Of a DNA stretch of 64,000 bases, positions 11,877-21,912 are shown piece by piece. The notes below the pieces were generated by a model that worked only from the letters and a program-made list of their open reading frames with translations, did not search any database and was not told where the DNA came from. A program made the position numbers and the translations under genes. This DNA comes from Diogma glabrata (taxonomy: Eukaryota > Arthropoda > Insecta > Diptera > Cylindrotomidae). The stretch lies in assembly GCA_963693315.1 (NCBI GenBank), contig OY856186.1:382204215-382268214 (forward strand), written 5' to 3'. How positions within the stretch are numbered: the stretch's first letter is position 1; the number at the start of each line of letters is the position of its first letter.

Positions 11877-12537
11877 TGTCACGAATACAGAAAAATCTAA
11901 ACGATTAGAGAAAGATCTAGACGATTACGGTCACTTCCAGGAAAATAAAATCAACAAAACACAACAGAAAGTGAATGAAATGAATAGTGTTGTTGTACAT
12001 GTTCTTAGAATTAAGGTCTACACAAAACAAATGATTTTATGAATCAAATCAACATAACGTAAAATAATCGAATATTCCTAATATTTTCTCAAGGTTTCTG
12101 GAAAGTGATGTCGAATTATCTAGAAGTATTGCAGAAGGTATATAAGAAAATTACCTCTTGTAGTTTTGAATTAGTTTTATTTTAAACGTGTGACAGTAAA
12201 GTTAAAATTATAAAAGTGATATTTAAAATTAGTTTTTGTAAATAAAGTTATAATTGTGTGGAGTAGAAATATTTTGTGTATTATTTTGAACGTTGTGAAC
12301 TGGAAATTTCTACAATCAACCGTTGGAGTTTCGAAGCTGTTGGAAGAATATTCTAGTTAAGAATATTGTTTGCTGTATTGTTTTCCTGTTGTTCTGGAAC
12401 AATCAAAGAGTTGAAGACTTAATAAAACCTGGTGTTTGTGCTTACTAATCAGTGATCGAACTCAGGAAGAGATTGGGGATTGCGTTTATCGAATTGTGAG
12501 TTAGGCCAATTCGAAGGAAGTTTGGAAAAACGTAACA
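11877..12537 (+). repeat. 3' LTR
   Basis: 661 bp, TGTCACG…CGTAACA. It contains a TATATAAG box near 12137, an AATAAA at about 12240 and another within TTAATAAAACC near 12421. It matches the solo LTR at 20309-21007 and the interrupted LTR around the foldback element. Confidence 0.85.
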
Positions 12538-13085
12538 ATATTTTCAAGATTTTAATGTCAAAATTTTACGTTTTCCTTACGTATTTTCGATTCACATTTT
12601 CTTTTTCAAATCCTAGCGCATTTTCTTCTTGTACAAGCTACAACAATTGCTCTATAATGTGTTGTCACCATTTTGTCGCTTCATTTACTTTTACAGTATA
12701 TAATTTATTTATATACCACTAATTTAGATATAATCGATTACATAATATAATATTAATACTAAATAACTAATGATTTTTTTTAGAAATTGTTGTTTAAAAA
12801 TTATTATTAAATTACCTCGTAAATTTTCTTGCAGTTTTTGATCTTTTCGTCATCTACAGTCCAAATTAATAAATACTATCATCTGAAAAGTTGATGATAT
12901 AGCAACTGAATTTAATTTGTGTGTAATAGCACCATTACTTTCCAACCGGTTGGGAAGTAAAAGTTAGCAATCAAGTACTTCCCAACTTTTAAAAAGTTGA
13001 AAAACGACAGATTACTTAGTTGTTGTGAATAAAATACTTTTTTGAGAAAATTGTAAAATTCACGTAATATTTTGATAACTTTTTT
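12538..13085. other. Right body of the TIR element and flank
   Basis: No gene. Immediately beyond the right TIR there is an inverted repeat: GGTTGGGAAGTA near 12947 and TACTTCCCAACT near 12975, separated by about 18 bases. The open frame at 12480-12722 begins inside the LTR and is not credible. Confidence 0.5.
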
Positions 13086-13089
13086 TCTA

Positions 13090-13210
13090 AATTTCTTTAG
13101 GAACCAATTTATTTAATTTTAACTGTCTATAAAATTATAAACAAACAAAAATATACTTAGATTAAACAATTTTCTCAAAATAAAATTTCACAAAACATAT
13201 ATGTCTGTAA
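13090..13210. repeat. Inverted repeat pair I, left arm
   Basis: Reverse-complementary, with scattered mismatches, to about 15298-15411. Shared blocks include AATTTATTTAATTTTAA, TTAAACAATTTTCTCAAAAT and TGTCTGTAAA in matching order. It may be the end of a roughly 2.3-kb DNA element, or two opposite copies of a short repeat. Confidence 0.6.
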
Positions 13211-13500
13211 ATATATGTGTTTTTTTTTTGAAATAGCAATAATTTATTTTGTTCTTTTGAGTTCGTTTGATGTTGTCAAAAATATTTACGCTTTAGGGCG
13301 TAAAATAGTAGTTTTAGTCATTGTTATTTGAATTTTAGGCATTCTCATTTCAATAGGAAAACAGGCCTGCTTTACGCACAATTTTTGAATTGTAAAAGTG
13401 CATTTTACGGTTAACTCGTACAAAAAAGTATTTACAACTCCTATTGCGATATCACTAATCCATACATATTTCACATCAAGATTTGTTTTGTATTCTTTTT

Positions 13501-13838
13501 AAGTTTCCCGAAACGAGCGTAGCGAGTGGAGGGAATCATCCGAGTGAAGAATTGCCATCATCCTAAGCGAATACAAGATGCTATTTTATCCACGACTGTA
13601 AAATATTTCGTTTAATTTCCAGTTTTCATGCAAAAATTTGTATCGCCATATTGAAATAAATACATCAAAGATAGCGAAAAACAAAACAAGTTTGTTGTTT
13701 AATTTGTTAGGGGAATATTTAATAAACTATAGAACTGTTAAAGAATTTTAATCAAATTCACTAGTTGTGGAATGAATACAATTACAATGGAAGACATACG
13801 CATGGAAAGCATATATTCTTTAGTAGTCGTGGATAAAA
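13501..13838. repeat. Inverted repeat pair II, left arm
   Basis: 338 bases, nearly identical in reverse complement to 19401-19737. The outer end is AAGTTTCCCGAAACGAGCG, and the inner end is AGTCGTGGATAAAA. A TTTTATCCACGACT motif at about 13584 pairs with the inner end, so each arm itself contains a smaller roughly 255-bp inverted-end element. Confidence 0.8.
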
Positions 13839-15297
13839 GAGGTTCACAACAGATTCCAAAAAAAAGCATTCTCTAACCACTAATTTGCAAATCACGGGCA
13901 AAGTGGATGTTTGAAGTGAAATTATTTCATATTAAATTTGGACGACTTTTACTATTGTCACTATTAATTAAATTGTTGTAATCTAAAACAGTGCTACTTG
14001 TAGTTAACAAACCCATTACCTAAACATATTATAACAATTTTGTTATTGACCTTCTGTTCATTTTCCATTCACTTATGTATTTTATTATAAAAAGATTATC
14101 TTTGAAGTTAATCGAATAGATACAAATAACTTAGACAATTCTCAATTCTACCCTTACGAATTCTTTACATACTATTAGGTACGATACCAATCATACACAG
14201 TTCATATGAAATTCACTCATACTAAGTTTTATATCACGATTGTTATATTGGTATTGATGGCTGGTTAATTAAATTGTGCTTTCATTACAATTAGGAGTAT
14301 GTACATTACATATAGTTATATTACTAAACTTTCTTTAAAACATTTTGTTGCCTATACATTATAGGAAATGTAAACTATCATTACAACCTTGGAATTGTTT
14401 AATTTTCCAATAATTAGTTCAACGGTTATAATATCTATACAAAGCCATCTGTATATGTAAACTAATCTTATGTCAATTTTATTTGTATTGGATGCTGTGA
14501 TTATGATTAATTAATTATAGTGCAAATGGAATATTTCGTTTGTTGCTTATAGTTTTATAAAAGAGATAAATAGTTATAGATTAAATTAAAGCAAAGAACT
14601 GTGGAGTAATTGTTTATGTTAAAGATACCGCATTATCAATCATAATTACGACAGCTTGAAAGTTTTATTACACAGAAGTCATGATTAACCCATTATGTTA
14701 GTTTGAAGCAGTTTTAATTTAATTTTATTTTATCATATTAGTTTTTTGAAACAAATATTTTCTGAACTGAAAAATTTGTTTGACACTTCATATACTCATT
14801 AGTACCGCTGATTCGAATCCATTTGTAGTTGACACTATATCAACCGCCTCGATAACATATATTTGTTGTAATATAATAATATATATGCAATGTTAAATTA
14901 CATATATTTGTTATATAAATATTAAAATAAGTTAATAATTTAGATATCTCAAATTCGGTTTCAGTAAAGGGATTAATCGTTTTTAGATTTCAAAAAATCA
15001 TTTATTTAGCTATCACATCTATGTTATTAGTTTTTCAATTGATATATTCAATCGAAGTATCCCGTTGCCACAGCTAATATCGTATTTTCGATTGTTATTT
15101 TTTGAGTTTTGTTTGTTCTTATTTTTGCGAGATGTTAGCGTTGTTAAAGTTATCATTTCAATTTGTGTTGTGTATTTACTGTATTTATTAATAAATTTTA
15201 GTTTATCGTAAATTAAATAAGTTCATATTTGGTTTTCCGATTGAAGTGTGAAGATTTTGCTTAAAACTGTTGAACTAATTTATTTTAAATGTATTTA
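13839..15297. other. Non-coding AT-rich interior
   Basis: Lies between the two left inverted-repeat arms and the right arm of pair I. No coding sequence is recognised. Confidence 0.45.
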
Positions 15298-15413
15298 CAG
15301 ACATGTGTTTTGTTAAATTTTATTTTGAGAAAATTGTTTAATCTATCCATTTTAGGTTTGTTGATTTAATATACAATTAAAATTAAATAAATTGGTGCTA
15401 AAGAGATTTAAAA
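15298..15413. repeat. Inverted repeat pair I, right arm
   Basis: Partner of 13090-13210, as described there. It starts CAGACATGTGTTTTG and ends TAAAGAGATTT. Confidence 0.6.
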
Positions 15414-15554
15414 AAAAACAAAAACTTACTAAAGTTTAACGATTTTATCAAAAAAAAATTTTAAAAAACATATGTATACTATGTATGCAATACGATAGGT
15501 CAAACACAACTGAAAAACAAAATGTTTTAAATAATAGTAGATTAACCAATAAGT

Positions 15555-15651
15555 GTTTAATGTATTAGTTTATTCTCAAGCAAATGTTTAAAATTCGAGT
15601 GAGACACGAGCGAGAATTTTTAGTTTGCGAGAGAATAAAATACATTAAACA
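15555..15651. repeat. 97-bp hairpin
   Basis: About 48-base arms. GTGTTTAATGTATTAG…AAATTCGAGTG is followed by its reverse complement, CACGAGCGAGAATTTT…ACATTAAACAC, with a few mismatches and almost no loop. Too short to judge whether it is a MITE. Confidence 0.6.
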
Positions 15652-16380
15652 CGAATTGATTACACTACTTTATTCTCTGACAAAGAATTATGTATTATAT
15701 AAAATAGAAACGTTTTCTCAAATTAAAATCATAAATCTTTATTGTTTTAATTGAGAAATCAAATTTCTGATTAAAAAAAACCCTGATGATAAAAAACCCA
15801 CATTCCATACAATCAACCAAATTCAACTAAAAGAAATAAGAGAATTTAACTTAAAAATTGATTTTTGAACAAAACGTAGCAAAGCCATTGTGATTATAAT
15901 TTGAAAAATAATTTTAATACAATGAAAACAATTTGACCAATTGAATCATACTAATTGAATAATGATAATTTTTTATATGAAAATATTCATTAGACAATAG
16001 GTTAAGTTCATTAATCTATAGGTTAGAAAACAACAATACTACTAACGGGTTTGGTTTCAGTTGTCAAGTAAGTCGGACATGTTAATAAATTGCTCTTGAA
16101 ATTCAGTTGAAATATTAGTAAAACGAAAAATTAAAATTAAAGTAAAACCGTGATTTGTTATAAATACTATAATTGATAATAATATAGTTGCTTGCAAGAA
16201 TATTACACATAAATAAAATAACAACGTAACAGTGTATGTGTTCAAGAGAAATTTCTAGTTATAACCGCAATCGGAGGTCACGAAGCTAATATATTTATTG
16301 AAGTGAAATATTTACACAAGCCATAACAAACACATAAGTCATAACTCATAACAATCAAACAGTAAATGCATAAAGGCTTG
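15652..16380. other. Non-coding AT-rich stretch
   Basis: Nothing recognised. The short minus-strand open frame at 16057-16245 shows no domain. Confidence 0.4.
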
Positions 16381-16385
16381 AAACC

Positions 16386-16492
16386 ACATACAACAGAAAC
16401 AGAAACAGAATTCCATACAAATCTTACAGAAACCGAATTTTTATCTGTCAAATTTGTATGAAATTCAGTTTCTGTTTCTGTTGTATGTGAAT
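16386..16492. repeat. Inverted repeat with AACAGAAACAGAAACAG arms
   Basis: About 37-base arms. ACATACAACAGAAACAGAAA…CATACAAAT pairs with ATTTGTATGAAAT…TTCTGTTGTATGT. The minus-strand open frame at 16278-16574 covers this hairpin and is not taken as a gene. Confidence 0.6.
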
Positions 16493-16668
16493 GCCCGGCT
16501 TTAGTCATTAAAAATATTTTCATTGTCTGTTCAGCTGATTTTGTTCTGTTTCGGTATGATACAGTTGATGACAAAGTAGTAACAATTTTACTATTATAAA
16601 ATTAAAATTGCGTGAATTTGTTTGTCACCTACTGAATCTGATATTAAACAGATTGCGAAATTTAAAAA

Positions 16669-16995
16669 TTGTCGGTGCCTCAGTACTTGAATTCATGGAC
16701 TAAAGCCATTATGGATATAATCAAGGAGGCGAACAAGGATTTGGTGCCTGCTATAAATGCCATGTCTACACAAATAAAGGAGATGCACAACAGCCATATT
16801 GAGTTGAAGGAGGAAGTGAAAAAGTTAAGAGAAGAAAGAGAAATGGACCGGCGTTGTATTCGTGATCTGGAAAACCTGCTGAAGAAAAGAAATGTTATCT
16901 TCAAAGGAATTCCATCAGAAATGTCAGCATTTGAAACAGTGTCCAAGGTCATTACTCAAACCTTGAACATAACAACTCCAACCAATATAAGATCT
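16669..16995 (+). pseudogene. LINE ORF1-like fragment (coiled coil plus KRNVIFKGIP)
   Basis: The frame is open from a TAA at 16663. The first ATG is at about 16711 (MDIIKEANKD…). The protein has a long coiled coil (IKEMHNSHIELKEEVKKLRE) followed by a KKRNVIFKGIP motif, the hallmark linking coiled coil to the RNA-binding domain of non-LTR ORF1 and related proteins. At about 16995 the sequence runs into repeat module C and the frame ends in TAG/TGA. It is thus truncated, apparently by the repeat insertion. Which LINE clade it belongs to is unclear. Confidence 0.6.
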
Positions 16996-18420
16996 AATGC
17001 AATAATTTCTAGTTTTTGATCTCACATACAGTCAAGATTTCTCCAAATTCAATGTTTCTACTCGTAATCACTTAAAACGAATGTTTTTTAAGCCAAAAAT
17101 ATGAAGATCTGCTATTTTTGACACACTTAATGATTTTTTGACACACTTCCAGTACAGTTATCAAACACAGCGTCCTTTCGGACCTGTCCATAGAGTATAC
17201 CTATCTTTAGGAACCAACATTTTTGAAATCGCTCTAGCGGTTTTCTAGATTTCGTAGGTAATGACGGCCGACCGGCAGACAGACATACATTTTTTTGCTT
17301 TTTTAGAATCAGTAGGTCCTAAAACGTCGAGAAATGCAAAAAAAAAGTGGGGGTAAGAATTTCACTTTTGGTTCATGAATGTAATACTTAGGTGTTTCAG
17401 ACAAGAAACATTGCCGGAATTCTGATTGAATTGATTTAAAAAAATTCCAAATATTATAATAAAATCAAAAATTCCAACTTTCTTCAAAATCCAAAAAGAT
17501 TCAAGAGAATATTACAAAATAAACAATTCAAACTTTTTTCAAAAATCCTAAAATTTTTAAAAATTATCATAAAATCAAAAATTTAAATTTTTTTTCAAAA
17601 TTTAAAAATATTCCAAAAATTTTAAAAAAATCAAAAACTTAAACTTTTTCAAAATTCTAAATAATCCAAAAATTATTACAAAATCAAAAATTGAAACTTT
17701 TTTCAAAATTACAAACATATTGCAAAAATTATAACAAAATCAAAAATTCAAACTTTTTCTAAGATTCTAAAAATTATAACAAAATCATAAATTTCAGTTT
17801 TCTTCAAAAAATCAAACATATTCAAGAGAATATTACAAAATCAAAAATTGGAACTATTTTCAAAATTCTAAAGATATTGCAAAAATCAAAACAAAATAAA
17901 AACTTTATCAAAATTCAAAAAATATTCCAAAACATATAATAAAATCCAAAATTAAACTTTTTTCAAAATTCTAAATATATTCCAAAAATTAATCAATCTT
18001 TTTAAAAACGACATTCAATCTGCAACAACATGATATTTCCCAATTGTTCCTATAAGTTGGGAGGAGTTGAAACTGGATAGAAACATGTCCAATTACATGT
18101 TCAAATACATTTCAACTCATAAAAATAATTACATACTTAATTTTATTTTTTTCCAAAAAATTGGGTTAAAAAATAAATGAAAAACATTCTTTTGACACAC
18201 TTGACAGTATTTTTTGACACACTTACAATACAATAATCAAGGTTCTGCTCCTACATACCAATGCCAACCATCAAATTTTCTCCACATTCAATGTTACTCT
18301 ACTCGTAATCACTTAGAATGATCGATTTTTAAGCAAAAAATGCTCATTTTCGTGTTTTAACACACTTCATTATTTTTTGAAAAATACTTGACACACACTT
18401 TCTTTCGCCAATACAAATTT
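16995..18420. repeat. Composite dispersed repeat, modules C-A-B-C (copy 2)
   Basis: Module C at about 16995-17410 (again CCTTTCGG, AGACAGACA, AGTAGGTCCTAAAACGTCGA), module A at about 17430-18000 (TTCAAAATTCCAAAAA-type units), a module-B unit at about 18150-18235 (TTTTGACACACTTGACA), and a partial module C to about 18400. The repeated C on both sides of A-B suggests the element normally occurs in tandem. Confidence 0.65.
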
Positions 18421-18864
18421 CGTCAATACTAAACATACCAAATGTTTTAGGCATTTTGAAAAAAAAAACTATAAAACATGCGCATTTTCAAAAGAATACA
18501 GGGTGAATATAATATAATACTATAGGGCAAAGTATTTATTATTCAAAAAAAACGTAGAAAAATCGGTTTGGAATCCTAAAACTTTATCTTCAAAATATGA
18601 TAGCACATAATATATTATCTATGTAAACCAAAAGAAATTACTAAAAATGTATGCCGGCAAAACTGCATTTCAAAGCAATAAATAAAAAATTCAGAATTTA
18701 GATTTTTTCATTCGTTCCACTCATACAAAATTTTGATTTAAAAAAAAATCCACAAATAAATGTACATTTTCAAACGAATTGCCCAATTAACATATACTGC
18801 TGACATTTAACATTTTAATTTACAAAAGTTTTATCTGTGAGGAGAGTACACCCTGTTTTTCGAT
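18421..18864. other. Non-coding AT-rich stretch
   Basis: No gene or clear repeat is recognised. Confidence 0.4.
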
Positions 18865-19205
18865 GGTATGATTTTTCGATATAATGATTTATTCATTACA
18901 TCGAATATTTTCGATGTAATGATATTTCGATGATATGATTTTTTTTTCGATTTTACGATTTTCGATGGTATGATTTTTCGATTTTGTGAATCAAATTTTC
19001 GATGATATGATTTTCGGTGATGTGATTTTTCAATGCTATGACTTTTCGACGTAATGAATTTTCGGTGATATGATTTTCGATGTTGCGATTTTCAGTTGTG
19101 TGATTTTTCGACGGTATGATTTTTATTTTTCAATTTATTGCTTTTTTTCGATGTAACGATTTAACGATTTCGATGTAACGGTATGATTTTTCGATGATAT
19201 GACAC
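18865..19205. repeat. Degenerate 16-17-bp minisatellite
   Basis: About 20 imperfect units of ATTTTTCGATGGTATG / ATTTTCGATGATATG. Variant units replace TATG with AATG, TACG or TGTG. Confidence 0.8.
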
Positions 19206-19341
19206 GATCCGGATTCACTGGTGGAAATCAACGAATTTGCTCTCTTTGTGGTCTTAACGAAGTCGAAAACATAAAACATTTTATTGCCATATGCCTAACT
19301 CTTTCCGAATTTAGAACATTGTATTTTGAAAAATCTTAATT
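19204..19341 (+). pseudogene. LINE C-terminal zinc-finger remnant
   Basis: A 45-codon reading, RSGFTGGNQRICSLCGLNEV…, then IKHFIAICLTLSEFR and stop TAA. The CX2C…HX4C arrangement with a hydrophobic HFIAIC core is the usual C-terminal zinc knuckle of non-LTR retrotransposon ORF2 proteins. It is cut off upstream by the minisatellite. It could be the tail of the same LINE as the ORF1 fragment at 16669, but that is inference. Confidence 0.6.
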
Positions 19342-19400
19342 AAATCATACCTAATTTATCCAAACCATGAATGGAATTCACGATCCACACTGGAATAAAT

Positions 19401-19737
19401 TTTATCCACGACTACTAAAGAATATATGCTTTCCATGCGTATGTCTTCCATTGTAATTGTATTCATTCCACAACTAGTGAATTTGATTAAAATTCTTTAA
19501 CAGCTCTATAGTTTATTAAATATTCCTATAACAAATTAAACAACAAACTTGTTTTGTTTTTCGCTATCTTTGATGTATTTATTTCAATATGGCGATACAA
19601 ATTTTTGCATGAAAACTGGAAATTAAACGAAATATTTTACAGTCGTGGATAAAATAGCATCTTGTATTCGCTTAGGATGATGGCAATTCTTCATTCGGAT
19701 GATTCCCTCCACTCGCTACGCTTGTTTCGGGAAACTT
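19401..19737. repeat. Inverted repeat pair II, right arm
   Basis: Partner of 13501-13838; ends …TGTTTCGGGAAACTT. The spacing between arms is about 5.6 kb and includes the LINE fragments and repeat modules. Confidence 0.8.
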
Positions 19738-20060
19738 CATCCTCGTGAAGAATTGCCTTCATTCTAAGCTCATAGAAGAATCTACTATTATTTATATATC
19801 ACGAATGCTCTTAAATATCGTAAAGATTTAATATTCGAGTTCAATTTTTAATATATAAATGAAAACTAAATAGAATAAATATAGAAAAATTATAGAAAAA
19901 AATACTATTTTTTTTAAATAAAAGACTATGTAAAACGTCTGTATATTAATTTTAGATACAATAATTGAAGCTAAACCGCCGACAGACGACCAGATGTGTC
20001 ATGTCGTACGCACTTTATTAATTTTAAGAAAAAAATGCATATGTATTGTAATATTGTAAG
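19738..20060. other. Non-coding spacer
   Basis: AT-rich, no gene seen. It carries a short degenerate echo of the arm (CATCCTCGTGAAGAATTGCC at 19738). Confidence 0.4.
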
Positions 20061-20204
<144 letters not shown>

Positions 20205-20308
20205 GTAGGTGGGAGGTAAACTACAGCAAGTCACATTTTTAAAATTTTACAGGAAAGCCAAAAAACTGTTTGAAAATGGACTATTTACTATGGACTTGGA
20301 TACGGTAT

Positions 20309-21007
20309 TGTTACGATTCTACATAAACGTAATGAAATACAGATAACAGAACCTTAATTTTCGATATACATAATTTCAAAAATAAAACAAGGTGTTATTC
20401 TTTTCTTAGAAAAAGGGTCAACATGAAATACAATTAAATTACTTTATGAATCGAATCAACATTACGTAAAATAATCGATTATTCTAATATTTTCCCAAGG
20501 TTTCAAAAAAGTGGCCTCGAATAGTCCAGAAATTATGCAGAATTGTATATGTGGAAATCGCTCTTGGAGAATTAGAGATAGTTTTATTTTAACCTGCGAT
20601 GAATGATGTAAAATGTGCGATACTGAAAATATATTGAAATTAATTGTAAACAAAAGGTTACACAGTGCATGCAAAATCGTGTAAATAGAAGTTATTGTAC
20701 TTCTTGTGAATAAAGTTTTAAGTGTTATTGAGTAGAAATATTTTGCGTATTATTTTGGAAGCTGTGTTACTGGAAAATTTCTGCAATCAACCGCTGGAGT
20801 TTCGAAGCTGTTGGAAGAATATTCTAGATAGGAATATTGTTGTTGTATTATTTTCTTGTTGTTGTGGAACAATTAAGGTGTTGAATACTTAATAAAATCT
20901 GGTGTGTTTGCTTACTAATCAGTGATCGAACTCATAAGGAGATTGGGAATTGCGTTTATCGAATTGAGAGTAAGGCCAATTCGAAGTAAGGTTAAATGAA
21001 CGTAACA
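20309..21007 (+). mobile_element. Solo LTR of the SAP-gag retroelement family
   Basis: 699 bp, TGTTACG…CGTAACA. It shares the 3' LTR's blocks: AAAATAATCGATTATTC near the 5' part, GAAGCTGTTGGAAGAATATT, ACTAATCAGTGATCGAACTC and GGCCAATTCGAAG. No internal region follows, so it is the product of LTR-LTR recombination or a fragment. I could not find a matching target duplication (GTAT left, GATT right). Confidence 0.85.
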
Positions 21008-21708
21008 GATTTTTTTTTTTGCTTTCGAGTGTTGGTTGCCCTCGGCTAATGCCTCGACAAACAATTTCATTCTCAACCAAAAATTACCTACTTTACGCCC
21101 TTAATCCATAAATAGCTATATACCTTTCTTTTTCCAGCAATGACGTTGCTGCAATTTTCACAAAAATGTATATATGCTGTCTTAAAATTAAAGTAAAATT
21201 AATTTGCATTGAGTATTGTTATTTGTAAACGATCAAAGAATCTATACACAGTAAACACATGACATAAATATGACATCACACGAAGTTCAAATATGTGTGT
21301 CATATTTACGTTCACTACTGCCAAGTCTAAATTTCTCCAAACGCTAGGCAAATTGCCTCACATAACTACATACAAAACTGTTTAAATTAAATTTTCTGAA
21401 AAAATCTTAAATCATGTATTGGAAAGAGTTTACTTATTATTTGTTATGAAGTCATCATAATCTATTTAGTATTTGACACCATTTTATACTTAAAGACAAC
21501 AACATAATTAGATAAATTGTTATATTTTTTATTCATATTTTGTGTTACTGAATATCATTTTAAATAAATTTTACATGCTTTTAAAATAAAATTCTAAGTT
21601 AAATCAAAATGTTAAAAAAATAATAAAATAGTTAAATAATTATAGTTTTAAAATCAATTAAATTATTCAATCAATATCATTTTATCAAAAAATGTATTTT
21701 GGACAACC
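21008..21708. other. 3' flank of the IAP-like gene
   Basis: Non-coding on both strands. It contains an AT-rich tail and the CATATTTACG motif at about 21298. A minus-strand AATAAA lies near 21526-21531 and could be the polyadenylation signal of the IAP-like gene. Confidence 0.35.
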
Positions 21709-21912
21709 TTAAAAAATTGCTTCTATTTTTTCTGTTATTTTTTGTCGACAAACAGGACAGAGTGTTAATTTAATCGCACAAGTGGAGCAGGTTATCAAAT
21801 GATTACATGGTCGAAATAAATTCGTTACTGTACGTTCCATACAAATTTTACATTCTATTTGAGTTTGTAGATCTTCCATTTTATTGATAATTGACTGATT
21901 CTCCAAATTATC
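21709..21912 (-). CDS. IAP-like exon 5 (RING finger)
   Basis: 67 codons plus TAA, acceptor TTATTTTTAG|GATAAT. The RING ligands C319, C322, C334, H336, C340, C343, C350 and C353 follow CX2C-X11-CXHX3CX2C-X6-CX2C. The motifs CKICMER, PCNHLITC and CPVCRQKI are typical of IAP RINGs. Confidence 0.9.
   Translation of the reverse strand, partial: DNLENQSIINKMEDLQTQIECKICMERTVTNLFRPCNHLITCSTCAIKLTLCPVCRQKITEKIEAIF

Larger units (their letters stand above)
8694..12537 (+). mobile_element. Non-autonomous LTR retrotransposon (gag-protease only) with rearranged 5' LTR
   Basis: The element ends in TGTTACG at 8694 and CGTAACA at 12537 and is flanked by ATAT on both sides, a possible 4-bp target duplication typical of gypsy-type integrases but weak in such AT-rich DNA. 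Internal content is a SAP-domain gag, two zinc knuckles and an aspartic-protease motif. No reverse transcriptase, RNase H or integrase is visible, so it would depend on enzymes supplied elsewhere. At the 5' end an inverted LTR piece (8694-about 9068) abuts a forward one (about 9069-9372), giving a long hairpin centred near 9068. It is broken by a frame break in gag and an internal stop in the protease region. Confidence 0.8.
8361..12934. mobile_element. DNA element with perfect 29-bp TIRs, interrupted by an LTR element
   Basis: Positions 8361-8389 (starting TGGTGCTATTACACAC) are exactly reverse-complementary to 12906-12934. Just inside the left end and outside the right end there are further short matches (GGGAAGT / ACTTTCC and TGCAAGAAAA). 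No transposase is visible in the roughly 700 bases that are not LTR element. The simplest reading is a short non-autonomous DNA transposon (MITE) into which the gag-bearing LTR element inserted. True outer ends and target duplication are not certain. Confidence 0.6.

Noticed and set aside
16278..16574. 98-codon minus-strand frame
   Set aside because: Crosses a palindrome and shows no domain.
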